A DNA stretch of 64,000 nt from Clostridiales bacterium (GTDB lineage: Bacteria; Bacillota; Clostridia; Oscillospirales; CAG-272): the NCBI GenBank assembly GCA_022791685.1, contig JAAVZO010000021.1, positions 1 to 64,000 on the forward strand, read 5' to 3'. Positions 33,739 through 42,277 of the stretch are shown piece after piece. Numbering within the stretch: position 1 is the first letter of the stretch; each line of letters begins with the position of its first letter. The translations under genes and the position numbers were made by a program. The notes below the pieces were generated by a model, which was not told where the DNA came from, did not search any database, and saw only the letters and a list, made by a program, of their open reading frames with translations.

Positions 33739-33767
33739 TTGATATTTGGACAAATCCATGATATAAT
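33739..33767 (+). promoter_or_regulatory. Sigma-A promoter of the second XRE gene
   Basis: TTGATA, 17 bases, TATAAT with extended TGA. Confidence 0.7.
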
Positions 33768-33808
33768 ATACACACCGCGGTAAATACAATATATGAGGTG
33801 AAATTATT

Positions 33809-34606
33809 ATGAATCTAAGCGAAAATATCGCATTATTCCGGCATAGTGCAGGTATGACTCAGGAGGAGCTCGCTGTAAAGCTCGGAGTCACAAATCAATC
33901 GGTATCGAAATGGGAATCTGGACAGTGCTGTCCGGATATATCACTACTTCCTGAGCTTGCTGGAATATTTAATGTATCGGTGGACCGACTGCTCGGCTGC
34001 GAATTGCACGACCGTGCATGTGGAAGTGCTGTCGTATCAAATGACATAGTTGCTGAAATGCGCAGCAGACTTGAGGCTATGCCGCGTGAGGAAGCACATG
34101 AAACTGTGCTCAAATGGGTATTTGCACTGCACGCGATAATTTTATCTAAGGATATGACCACACCGCCATCAGGTAATCCGGGCTGGGATTCGAACGCAGC
34201 GATAGAGCACGCGCAAAAGCGTGAGTGGGGCTATTCCTGCGTCAATCTGCCGGAGATAACCACCTGTATGCGCCGCGAGTCTGTATTCTGGTCGGGAAAC
34301 AAACAGCTATGCCTTGATAATCGTGCAATGCGGAAGATAAGCCGCATATCGAGGTTATTTGGTGCGCTGAATAAACTGAACAATTTGAAAGTACTGGTCG
34401 CCATGTACGAGCTCACTCTGTATAGCGAGGATGCGCACGTCAGCGCCGCAGAAATCGCCGAAAAATGTCAACTCAATGTCGGCGAGGTTATGAAATGCCT
34501 TGATGACCCGCTCGCTGAATTTATTCACACGAATGGCGATCTATATCGTATCAACGGTACGTACATGGATCTGCCTCCGTTGCTTGCAATGCTTGCGGGT
34601 GCCTGA
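33809..34606 (+). CDS. XRE family transcriptional regulator
   Basis: 265 residues. A helix-turn-helix domain (1-65, 'MTQEELAVKLGVTNQSVSKWE') is followed by a helical domain containing a winged-helix-like stretch ('HVSAAEIAEKCQLNVGEVMK'). That second half resembles AbiEi- or DUF-type effector regions, but I cannot name it. GAGGTGA before the ATG is strong. It has its own promoter and terminator, so it is a single-gene unit. Confidence 0.82.
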   Translation: MNLSENIALFRHSAGMTQEELAVKLGVTNQSVSKWESGQCCPDISLLPELAGIFNVSVDRLLGCELHDRACGSAVVSNDIVAEMRSRLEAMPREEAHETVLKWVFALHAIILSKDMTTPPSGNPGWDSNAAIEHAQKREWGYSCVNLPEITTCMRRESVFWSGNKQLCLDNRAMRKISRISRLFGALNKLNNLKVLVAMYELTLYSEDAHVSAAEIAEKCQLNVGEVMKCLDDPLAEFIHTNGDLYRINGTYMDLPPLLAMLAGA

Positions 34607-34612
34607 AACATA

Positions 34613-34649
34613 AAAGTGCCGAATCGAGAAATACTCGATTCGGCACTTT
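34613..34649. terminator. Bidirectional terminator
   Basis: A perfect 16-bp stem (34613-34628 with 34634-34649) between the convergent XRE and acetyltransferase genes. Confidence 0.88.
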
Positions 34650-34659
34650 GTTATGTCAA

Positions 34660-35802
34660 TTAAACATGATCCGCCGGATTGATAAACAGCGGCAACGGGA
34701 ACCATGCCGCCGCAATCGGAATTCGCATTCTGGTCGGCGATACAGCGCCAAAGAAGAACGTAACGGCTTCATGATGTTCGAGAGTAACATCGACTTTATT
34801 TATATCCTCAACGATAGTCGGAACACCATTCTTTACTTCGATACCGAAGCGCTCCTTTCTAGCATAGCCGTTGACTTCAACGCCAAGTGAGCCGTCAATA
34901 AGTCCAGTTGTAACAGCCTTTAGTTTCAGATACGCTCCTACTACCTTTTTGAAATTGAATATCGTGTAATTCTGGTCGTTAGTTACACTGAGATGGTCAC
35001 ATATCGCCTGCGCCTTAGATATGAGTTCAATATCATATGCTGGAAGCTTTATGCTCATTTTTCCACGCTCAGATACGTAATTGCGAGCAACATCATTGAA
35101 ATCATCATTATTTGCGAGCGTAAGCTCGTTCATATCGCCGATGAAATATCCGATAAAACGGTCGCCGTCAAGAATTGCGTACAGCTTCGAGCTCCACGAG
35201 TGAGCGATGTCAAGGAATGCCTTGCGCGGACGTATCGCATGGCATACTTTCTTATTATGCAGCGCATAAATTTCATCAAGTAGACTAACATCACCTTCAC
35301 ATACTTCCTTAAATTCGAGCTTCTTAAATGGAACATCTGCAAAGCAGTGACGGATATTCGTGCTGTTTATCTCTAAACGGCAGGCAGGTGATGCCATCTC
35401 GTACCCAAAATATCCATATCTCTGGCGTTTTCCGCCAAGGTCTGACATATCTGCGCCCGCATCGATCATATCGTGTATAGCCATATTCATCAGCTCGCGC
35501 ATATATCCCTTCGAACGTGAATACGGGTGTACAGCGACATTTCCGATACCGTGTGAACAGATTCTCTCGCCCATCACGTCAAACTCGCGCACAAACACAC
35601 CGATAGCCGATTTCAGCTTGCCGTCGACCGTAACTACATAGTTGTTACCGCAAGGATCATACTCTGGCTTATAGAGCTTCGGAAGCAGCTTCACAAAGTC
35701 CTGATCGTTTCCGTTAAAGCCGAACACATAGTTGATAAAATCAACAAAATCGTCGCGCATTTCGGCGCTTCCGCGCCCTTTATAAATTATCGGTTCACTC
35801 AT
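34660..35802 (-). CDS. Eis-like GNAT acetyltransferase
   Basis: 380 residues. The first GNAT domain shows 'IGNVAVHPYSRSKGYMRELM' (V/I-x-x-R/Q-x-x-G/A loop) and 'DLGGKRQRYGYFGYE'. A second, degenerate GNAT region and a sterol carrier-like C-terminus make up the typical three-part Eis layout. Eis relatives acetylate amine substrates, including aminoglycosides, but substrate range is unknown here. It overlaps the methyltransferase gene upstream by 8 bases. Confidence 0.85.
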   Translation of the reverse strand: MSEPIIYKGRGSAEMRDDFVDFINYVFGFNGNDQDFVKLLPKLYKPEYDPCGNNYVVTVDGKLKSAIGVFVREFDVMGERICSHGIGNVAVHPYSRSKGYMRELMNMAIHDMIDAGADMSDLGGKRQRYGYFGYEMASPACRLEINSTNIRHCFADVPFKKLEFKEVCEGDVSLLDEIYALHNKKVCHAIRPRKAFLDIAHSWSSKLYAILDGDRFIGYFIGDMNELTLANNDDFNDVARNYVSERGKMSIKLPAYDIELISKAQAICDHLSVTNDQNYTIFNFKKVVGAYLKLKAVTTGLIDGSLGVEVNGYARKERFGIEVKNGVPTIVEDINKVDVTLEHHEAVTFFFGAVSPTRMRIPIAAAWFPLPLFINPADHV

Positions 35803-36274
35803 TTCTATTCTCCCTTATATAATTTTCAGCTTCGATTTTAAGCAGCGCCGCCTTAATACTAAGTCCCTCGGCGTATCCGGTCAGACTACCATTAGCGCCG
35901 ATTACGCGGTGACATGGAATAACTATACATATCGGGTTGCAGTGATTCGCCATTCCAACCGCACGGCAAGCTTTCGGATTTCCTACCGCAGCAGCAATTT
36001 CACCATATGTACGAGTCTCGCCATATGGTATCTCGCAAAGAGCCTTCCAGACCTTCTGCTGAAATTCAGTACCCTTAGGCTTTATAGGTATGTCAAATAC
36101 AAAACGCTGTCCGTTAAAATACTCACATATCTGGCAATAAGCTTTATCCGTAAGCTCTGATCTGACATTGCTTTCTGACATAGCCTTAACAAAGTCAATA
36201 ATTATAATTGCATTATCCTCATAACCAATACGCAAAGTACCTAATTCAATTTTATAGTAAGCAAAATTTATCAT
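35795..36274 (-). CDS. Methylated-DNA-[protein]-cysteine S-methyltransferase
   Basis: 159 residues. The active site 'IVIPCHRVIGANGSLTGYAEG' carries the acceptor Cys; 'PYGETRTYGEIAAAVGNPKA' is the helix-turn-helix with the Arg finger ('NPKACRAVGMA'). It moves O6-alkyl groups from guanine to itself. The ATG at 36274 has AAGGTG five bases before it; a longer frame does not. It begins the operon with the Eis-like gene under a perfect promoter. Confidence 0.95.
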   Translation of the reverse strand: MINFAYYKIELGTLRIGYEDNAIIIIDFVKAMSESNVRSELTDKAYCQICEYFNGQRFVFDIPIKPKGTEFQQKVWKALCEIPYGETRTYGEIAAAVGNPKACRAVGMANHCNPICIVIPCHRVIGANGSLTGYAEGLSIKAALLKIEAENYIRENRNE

Positions 36275-36295
36275 GGCAGCACCTTCTTTGTCAAT

Positions 36296-36324
36296 ATTAT
36301 ACACGACATGAGCCCCATTGTCAA
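36296..36324 (-). promoter_or_regulatory. Consensus promoter of the methyltransferase operon
   Basis: On the minus strand TTGACA, 17 bases, TATAAT, a perfect consensus. Confidence 0.8.
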
Positions 36325-36460
36325 GCTATATTTTAATTATATTTGCACTAAATTATCAGTTCATAATTATTTTAATATGTATGATAAAATAATTAACATT
36401 GACACTAAAACAGCGAATGTGAAATTTTAAGTTTGTTCACTCTTTTTTTTATGGATGTGG

Positions 36461-36466
36461 TATAAT
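36461..36466 (+). promoter_or_regulatory. Extended -10 promoter of ispD
   Basis: TGG followed by TATAAT; no good -35 box is 17 bases upstream, so this looks like an extended -10 promoter. Confidence 0.5.
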
Positions 36467-36493
36467 ATATGCAGATAGAAAATATTTTTAAGG

Positions 36494-37264
36494 ATGATGA
36501 AGACATTGAAAATAACCGCTAAAGATATAGCTGGACTTGTGCGTACACTGTCACGCACTGCAAATAAACCGCATTTTACCTCAGCAATAATCGCCGCTGC
36601 CGGAAGCGGAACTCGTATGCGCGCAGCTGATGGACAAACCAAGCAGCTGATGGAGCTCTGCGGAATGCCAGTGATAGTTCGAACTCTGCTCGCTTTTCAG
36701 GAGTGTGAGCTGATAAACGAAATTATCGTATCTGCCAAAGAAGACGAAATAAGCATATACAGCGAGTTTAAGGAAAAATACAAGCTTGACAAGCTTATTT
36801 CGATAGTCGCTGGCGGCTCTACACGTCAGGAATCGGTATTGCGGGGATTTGAGCAAATTTCTGACAGATCTGAATTTGTCGCTATTCATGACGGTGCACG
36901 CTGTTTGATAACCCCACAAACGATTGAATCTGTAGTCCGCGCTGCCTTCAATTATGGTGCTGCAACTGCTGCCACAAAGGTAAGTGATACTGTCAAAAAA
37001 AGCAATTTCAAAGGCTATATTGAGGAAACTATCGACCGAGATTCCCTTTGGCTGGCACAAACTCCACAAATATTCAAAACCGAGCTATACCGCGCTGCTG
37101 CATATACCGCACAGGATGAAGGCTTCAAGGCTACTGATGACAATCTGTTAGCTGAGCACGTTGGATTTCCGGTCAAGCTTATCGACTGCGGAAGTGATAA
37201 CATTAAAATAACAACTCCCGCGGATTTAGCGGTAGCAGAGGTAATACTGCGCAGATTGGTATAA
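36494..37264 (+). CDS. ispD: 2-C-methyl-D-erythritol 4-phosphate cytidylyltransferase
   Basis: 256 residues. It joins CTP and MEP in the MEP isoprenoid pathway. The CTP-binding loop 'IIAAAGSGTRMRAADGQTKQ' (x-A-A-G-x-G-x-R) starts near residue 32, with 'HDGARCLITPQTI' and 'KVSDTVKKS' later. About 28 residues before the loop ('ITAKDIAGLVRTLSRTANKPH') are an extra N-terminal stretch not usual in IspD. AAGG lies only a few bases before the first two ATGs, so the start could be a little further in. Confidence 0.92.
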   Translation: MMKTLKITAKDIAGLVRTLSRTANKPHFTSAIIAAAGSGTRMRAADGQTKQLMELCGMPVIVRTLLAFQECELINEIIVSAKEDEISIYSEFKEKYKLDKLISIVAGGSTRQESVLRGFEQISDRSEFVAIHDGARCLITPQTIESVVRAAFNYGAATAATKVSDTVKKSNFKGYIEETIDRDSLWLAQTPQIFKTELYRAAAYTAQDEGFKATDDNLLAEHVGFPVKLIDCGSDNIKITTPADLAVAEVILRRLV

Positions 37265-37284
37265 CATGGTCATATTAAACAGAA

Positions 37285-37312
37285 AAGAGCTAACGCATTT
37301 GCGTCAGCTCTT
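37285..37312 (+). terminator. Hairpin after ispD
   Basis: A 12-bp stem with one G-U pair (37285-37296 with 37301-37312); the T-run is weak. Confidence 0.55.
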
Positions 37313-37375
37313 CGCTGTATTGAATCCGCATATAAAACAGTTACTCTTTTAAAGCTTACTGTCCTATTTCAAGAT

Positions 37376-37561
37376 TCAGAACTCCTGCTGGTTGTTCTTT
37401 CTGTTGTTGTTGCTATTGTTGCTGCTCTGGTTCTGAGTCTTGTTCTGGTTGTTCTGAGAATTCTGCGAATTCTGGTTGCTCTGGTTCTGATTGTTCTGCG
37501 AATTCTGGTTCTGGCAGTTGTTGCTCTGATTCTGGCTGTTCTGGTTTCTTTCGTTAAACAT
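37376..37561 (-). CDS. Asn/Gln-rich low-complexity mini-protein
   Basis: 61 residues, of which most are N, Q or S in short alternating blocks such as 'NQNSQNNQNQSN'. A single Cys lies near residue 16. The ATG at 37561 has AAGGAG nine bases before it, with a small CTGCC/GGCAG hairpin upstream; the frame extends further but without a site. The composition is prion-like. I know of similar small N/Q-rich clostridial proteins without assigned role; a spore-coat or condensate role would be guesswork. The DNA is a run of CTG/GTT-type triplets on the plus strand, so slippage variation is possible. Confidence 0.6.
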   Translation of the reverse strand: MFNERNQNSQNQSNNCQNQNSQNNQNQSNQNSQNSQNNQNKTQNQSSNNSNNNRKNNQQEF

Positions 37562-37784
37562 TTTGGAATACTCCTTAAATATCTGCCATAATAACGGCAG
37601 CTTAATTTTGTAAACTCTATTCCTATACACAATTTTTATGAATTTTAATTCAGAGAAATTGTAATTCCTTTGAATCTAAATTCTATTGAAATCCGGAATT
37701 GAACTTACATTTAAAGTATTTGCCAATATAAAAATTTTATACATCAAAATTAAATTTAATTAAATGCAGAGGATGGTTTTATAT

Positions 37785-38747
37785 ATGAATTTGTATCCTA
37801 TGAAATTAACTCCAGTCATCAAAGAAATAATTTGGGGCGGCGATAAGCTTAAATCCGACTACAATAAATCCGCGCCATTCGATAAGCTCGCTGAGAGCTG
37901 GGAGCTGACCGTTCGTCCGGACGGCATGAATATTATCGAAAACGGCGAGTTTGCAGGAACGACACTTGACGAGTATATTGAAAAAATCGGCATGAATGTC
38001 ATCAGCAGCAATTACAGTGCCGACCGATTCCCACTGCTTATAAAGTTTATCGACGCGCGCGACAGACTTTCGATTCAAGTCCACCCGTCGGATGAATACG
38101 CTCTCAAGAATGAAAATGAATTCGGAAAGACTGAGATGTGGTATATCGTCGAAGCTGATGAAGGCGCGGAGCTGGTATTCGGGCTGTCGAAGGATTATAC
38201 CCCCGAAGAATTTGACAAAGCCATCGCCGAGGGAACGGTTGAAACGTTGCTGAATCGAATAAAGGTTCACGCCGGCGATGTATACTTTATCCCATCAGGA
38301 CTCGTACACGCTATCGGTGCAGGAATACTTATCTGCGAGATCCAGCAAAATTCTAATGTAACCTACCGCGTATACGACTATAACAGACCCGGCAAGAACG
38401 GAAAGCCTCGTGAGCTGCACGTCGAAAAAGCGAAGGAAGTTATTGTAAACTATTCGTCTGAAGAAATTAAGAAGCTCCAGTTCAGCGGTAAAGCAGAAGT
38501 AACTTCAGAGCTGCTCGCTTCATGCGATAAATTCACCGTGCATAAATACGAAATATCCGGCAGCCGCAATATAAATGTAACTGACACGAGCTTTATTTCG
38601 CTTACATTTACATCAGGAAGCGGAACTATCATATATGGAGATATTAGATATGAATTCATCAAAGGCGATACATATTTTCTGCCAGCTGGACTTGGTTCAG
38701 TTGAAATTGAATCTGACGGCACAGTTTGCATAGCTGCCGAAATATAA
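37785..38747 (+). CDS. manA: Mannose-6-phosphate isomerase, class I
   Basis: 320 residues. Zinc ligands are seen in 'LSIQVHPSDEYAL' (Gln and His), 'KTEMWYIVEADEGAELVFG' (Glu) and 'FIPSGLVHAIGAG' (His). 'ENSNVTYRVYDYNR'-type sequence ('QQNSNVTYRVYDYNRPG') is the active-site strand with the catalytic Arg. It interconverts mannose-6-P and fructose-6-P. The ATG at 37785 has AGAGGATGG before it. The short Gram-positive form lacks the helical insert of the E. coli enzyme. Confidence 0.93.
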   Translation: MNLYPMKLTPVIKEIIWGGDKLKSDYNKSAPFDKLAESWELTVRPDGMNIIENGEFAGTTLDEYIEKIGMNVISSNYSADRFPLLIKFIDARDRLSIQVHPSDEYALKNENEFGKTEMWYIVEADEGAELVFGLSKDYTPEEFDKAIAEGTVETLLNRIKVHAGDVYFIPSGLVHAIGAGILICEIQQNSNVTYRVYDYNRPGKNGKPRELHVEKAKEVIVNYSSEEIKKLQFSGKAEVTSELLASCDKFTVHKYEISGSRNINVTDTSFISLTFTSGSGTIIYGDIRYEFIKGDTYFLPAGLGSVEIESDGTVCIAAEI

Positions 38748-38761
38748 AATGAGGTGATCAA

Positions 38762-39547
38762 ATGAAAGCTATCGATATAATAAACGAACTTAATTCGTAT
38801 GCAATAGAGCGCGATTACTCGAATACCTATGACACCTGCAAATCGGGCTCTCCTGAGACTGAGGTATCGAAAATTGCAGTTTCAATGTTCGCAACTCCCG
38901 ATATCATCCGTCAAGCTAAGGAATGGGGAGCAGAACTGCTGATCGTCCATGAGCCGACATACTATAATCATATGGACAATCACTCTGATGATAGGATAGA
39001 AGTCGAAAAACGAAAGCTCATCGAAGAATCCGGAATCGTTGTGTGGCGCTTTCATGATCACCCACATTACACTGTGCCGGATATTATCTGCAAAGGCGAG
39101 ATGAAATACATGGCACTTGATGGCGAGGTAACCTATGCCAACACATTTGACCTTGTCCGTGTGCATTTGAACAAACCCACAACTCCGCGCGATCTGGCAA
39201 AGATAATCGAAACTAATGTTGGAATAAAGCACATACGGATCTGTGGCGCTGCTGACGTTCCGTGTACTGAGGTTTCAGGAATGTTCGGAACTCCCGGCGG
39301 TGTTTTTGAAGAATTGAAGCGCGACGGCAGTGAGATAGTTATGACCGGTGAGGCGTGCGAGTGGATGCTCGGCGAATATGCCCGCGACGCTGCTCAGCTC
39401 GGGCATAAAAAAGCGTTGCTTATTCTCGGACACATAGGTTCAGAGCGCGACGGAATGCGTCTGGTGACGGATATGCTTAATGAGCTGCACCCTGAGCTCG
39501 AGACCAGATATTTCGAATGCGGCGAGGTATATACTTATACTGATTAG
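38762..39547 (+). CDS. Nif3-like dinuclear metal center protein
   Basis: 261 residues. The Nif3/YqfO/YbgI fold has metal ligands in 'LLIVHEPTYYNH' (His and neighbouring Glu), 'WRFHDHPHYT' (HDH) and 'LGHIGSERDGM' (His, Glu). It lacks the inserted PII-like domain of YqfO. Members form hexameric rings; the reaction is debated (GTP cyclohydrolase I type 2 annotation is uncertain). GAGGTGA precedes the ATG, 15 bases after manA, so they form an operon. It overlaps the convergent AraC gene by 4 bases. Confidence 0.85.
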   Translation: MKAIDIINELNSYAIERDYSNTYDTCKSGSPETEVSKIAVSMFATPDIIRQAKEWGAELLIVHEPTYYNHMDNHSDDRIEVEKRKLIEESGIVVWRFHDHPHYTVPDIICKGEMKYMALDGEVTYANTFDLVRVHLNKPTTPRDLAKIIETNVGIKHIRICGAADVPCTEVSGMFGTPGGVFEELKRDGSEIVMTGEACEWMLGEYARDAAQLGHKKALLILGHIGSERDGMRLVTDMLNELHPELETRYFECGEVYTYTD

Positions 39548-40365
39548 ATATCTCTGCTTTTGTTGCTGCTGCGGTAGGTCATCGGCGTAACTCCACATTT
39601 TTTCTTAAACATATATGAAAAATAATGCTCGTCCGAAAATCCGGTCTGATATGCGATTTCCTTGACCTGCATATTTGTATTAAGCAGCATTGTCTTTGCT
39701 TTATCGAAACGTTGGTTCAAAAGATAGTCGTATGGTGTTGTGTTGAACGCCGACTTGAAAATGCGCATTGCCTGCGAACAGCTTTTATATATAAGCCCAG
39801 CAAGAGCGCTGACTGCGATATCGTCTGATATGTGCGCATCGATATAGCTCTTCATTTTCAATGCGTCAGCGTCTATCACTGAGCTGTTATTGAGTGTCAG
39901 GCGGTACAAATATTGTATCAGCTCGTGAAATATTATCGCTGACTTCGTATTTACAACCTCCGCCGGCTGACCGCTGCTGCATAGCTCGACGATACGGTCA
40001 AAATAGCTGTAGGCATTGGTATTGCTTATCACAACGGTATCATACAGCTGATACGCGCCGATCAGTCGCTCGACAAGCGGTCCGGCAGCGTTGAACCATA
40101 TCTTCTCCCATGGGTCGTCACTATCCGAATAATAAAAGTGGTCGTTGCCGTACATAAGCATATATATATCATTCTTTTTCGGGTGGTATGTACTGTTGTT
40201 GAAGCAAACTGTTCCATTGCCATTGATAACATATTCCATACAAAGCACACTCGAATTTTTGCGGTCGATTACGTATGTGCCATCACAATATGACACTCCG
40301 GCTATTTGTATATAGAACGGTTCGGACGGATTTTCCTGCCCTACAAAATAAATATCTTCCTTCAT
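39544..40365 (-). CDS. AraC family transcriptional regulator
   Basis: 273 residues. A cupin-like sensor ('YVINGNGTVCFNNSTYHPKK') comes first, then two helix-turn-helix motifs ('ISDDIAVSALAGLIYKSCSQ' and 'QVKEIAYQTGFSDEHYFSYMF'), ending 'KCGVTPMTYRSSNKS'. It is divergent from the GH2 glycosidase gene and likely controls it. AGGA lies eight bases before the ATG. Confidence 0.88.
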   Translation of the reverse strand: MKEDIYFVGQENPSEPFYIQIAGVSYCDGTYVIDRKNSSVLCMEYVINGNGTVCFNNSTYHPKKNDIYMLMYGNDHFYYSDSDDPWEKIWFNAAGPLVERLIGAYQLYDTVVISNTNAYSYFDRIVELCSSGQPAEVVNTKSAIIFHELIQYLYRLTLNNSSVIDADALKMKSYIDAHISDDIAVSALAGLIYKSCSQAMRIFKSAFNTTPYDYLLNQRFDKAKTMLLNTNMQVKEIAYQTGFSDEHYFSYMFKKKCGVTPMTYRSSNKSRDI

Positions 40366-40413
40366 GCGTGTATTCCTAACTTGATTGGCGATATTATCAA
40401 TTTACTTTATACT

Positions 40414-40442
40414 ATTATAGCATTATAATTAACTTATGTAAA
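40414..40442 (-). promoter_or_regulatory. Promoter of the AraC gene
   Basis: On the minus strand TTTACA, 17 bases, TATAAT. The plus-strand GH2 gene has only a weak -10 and a CGTCAAATGACG palindrome at 40471-40482, which fits activator dependence. Confidence 0.7.
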
Positions 40443-40505
40443 GACATATTTTTGTTTTTTCAAAAAAAATCGTCAAATGACGTAAAATAGGATAGGTAAC
40501 AAGCT

Positions 40506-42233
40506 ATGCAAAATAATATTCCGCGTTCGGAGCATCCGAACCCCCAGTGGCAGAGAGCCGGCTGGAAAAACCTCAACGGAACATGGGAATTCGATTTTGA
40601 TTTCGGACTCTCGGCTCGTGATAAAAAGCTTTTCGAGAAGAATGAAAAGCTTCCGCTTGAAATCGTTGTACCATTCTGCCCTGAGAGCAAGCTCTCCGGT
40701 ATAGCTCACACCGATTTTATAAACGGTGTCGTTTACAGAAGAAAGTTCGAGATATCTGAGGCTGAAAAATCCGGAAATATATTCCTGCATTTCGGCGCTG
40801 TCGACTATACTGCATATGTATACATCAACGGCAAGTTTGTAGGCAAGCATAAGGGCGGCTATTCGTCGTTCAAGTTCGACATCACAAACGCAGCTGTTGT
40901 AGGTGAAAATACGGTATTCGTAATCGCACAGGACGATGTACGCAGCGGCAAGCAGCCTCGCGGTAAGCAGTCCAGCAATTTCTATTCCATCGGCTGCGAC
41001 TACACACGTACGACTGGAATCTGGCAGACTGTATGGCTCGAGTTCGTTCCGAAGTCATACATAAAGAGCGCAAAATATTACGCTGATATCAACGCCTGCA
41101 CACTTACCGTAGTAGGTGAAACAGTCGGCAAGGGCAAGCTCACTATCGACACATCGTTCGACGGCAAGGCTACCGGTTCGACTGAGGTCGATTGTGTAGG
41201 CGGCGGATTCACTGCTGTTGTTAAGCTCACCGAAAAGCACCTGTGGGAGCTTGGTGTCGGCGGACTTTACGACGTATCATTAAAATTCGGCGATGACACT
41301 GTATCGAGCTATTTCGGACTTCGCAGTGTAGCTCTTGATGGCATGAAGTTTAAGCTCAATGACCGTACAGTATTCCAGCGTACAGTCCTTGACCAGGGCT
41401 TCTACCGTGACGGCATATACACCGCTCCGACCGATGATGACCTCATTAAGGATATCAAGCTTTCGATGGACGCTGGATTCAATGGCGCGAGACTTCATCA
41501 GAAGGTATTCGAGGCAAGATTCCTCTATCACTGCGACCGTCTCGGTTATATGGTATGGGGCGAAGAAGGCAACTGGGGCATGAACTACAATGACCCGCAG
41601 GCAACCGAGTTCTTCCTCAACGAGTGGATGGAAGTTGTTGAACGCGACTTCAATCACCCAGCACTTATCGGTTGGTGTCCCTTCAACGAGACATGGACAT
41701 ATGTTGAAGGCAGAGCTGCAAACACCATGCTATCGTCGATATACAACTTCACAAAGCGCATCGACACCACCCGTCCGGTTATCGACACCAGCGGCGGATA
41801 TCACTTCATCACTGATATCTTCGACGTACACGACTACGATCAGAACCCTGAGACCTTCAAAGCACGCTATATCCCGCTGCTTGAAAAGGGCGAGCTCTAC
41901 GACGATAAGCACCCGCGTGTTGTACACCGTCAGGAAGCATACGGCGGAGAAGCTGTATTCGTAAGCGAGTACGGCGGAATCCAGTGGAATGCTGACAACT
42001 CTGTCGGTTGGGGCTATGGTGTAGCTCCGAAGACTGAGGAGGAGTTCATCACACGTTATAAGGGACTCACTGAAGCGCTGCTCTCTAATCCCGCAATTCT
42101 CGGCTTCTGTTACACTCAGCTCTACGATATCGAGCAGGAAATCAACGGTCTCTACACCTACGACCGCGTTCCAAAGTTCGATATGAAGATCTTCAAAGAA
42201 ATCAACACTCAAAAGGCTGCAATCGAGGAATAA
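40506..42233 (+). CDS. Glycoside hydrolase family 2 enzyme
   Basis: 575 residues. The order is sugar-binding jelly roll (about 15-180), immunoglobulin-like domain (180-275), then a TIM barrel. The acid/base Glu395 is in 'GWCPFNETW' and the nucleophile Glu488 in 'VFVSEYGG'. The family includes beta-galactosidase, beta-mannosidase and beta-glucuronidase; this short form lacks the extra C-terminal domains of LacZ and its substrate is open. No signal peptide, so it acts on imported sugars in the cytoplasm. Confidence 0.92.
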   Translation: MQNNIPRSEHPNPQWQRAGWKNLNGTWEFDFDFGLSARDKKLFEKNEKLPLEIVVPFCPESKLSGIAHTDFINGVVYRRKFEISEAEKSGNIFLHFGAVDYTAYVYINGKFVGKHKGGYSSFKFDITNAAVVGENTVFVIAQDDVRSGKQPRGKQSSNFYSIGCDYTRTTGIWQTVWLEFVPKSYIKSAKYYADINACTLTVVGETVGKGKLTIDTSFDGKATGSTEVDCVGGGFTAVVKLTEKHLWELGVGGLYDVSLKFGDDTVSSYFGLRSVALDGMKFKLNDRTVFQRTVLDQGFYRDGIYTAPTDDDLIKDIKLSMDAGFNGARLHQKVFEARFLYHCDRLGYMVWGEEGNWGMNYNDPQATEFFLNEWMEVVERDFNHPALIGWCPFNETWTYVEGRAANTMLSSIYNFTKRIDTTRPVIDTSGGYHFITDIFDVHDYDQNPETFKARYIPLLEKGELYDDKHPRVVHRQEAYGGEAVFVSEYGGIQWNADNSVGWGYGVAPKTEEEFITRYKGLTEALLSNPAILGFCYTQLYDIEQEINGLYTYDRVPKFDMKIFKEINTQKAAIEE

Positions 42234-42244
42234 TATTAAACAGT

Positions 42245-42277
42245 ATGACCGCTTATCATTAATTGATGAGCGGTCAT
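42245..42277. terminator. Bidirectional terminator
   Basis: A 14-bp stem (42245-42258 with 42264-42277) followed by TTTT; it lies between the convergent GH2 and AraC genes and overlaps the last codon of the latter. Confidence 0.8.

Noticed and set aside
37369-37632. Arg/Thr-rich 87-codon minus-strand frame
   Set aside because: It is the alternative frame of the Asn/Gln-rich gene; the ribosome site at 37561 favours the N/Q frame.
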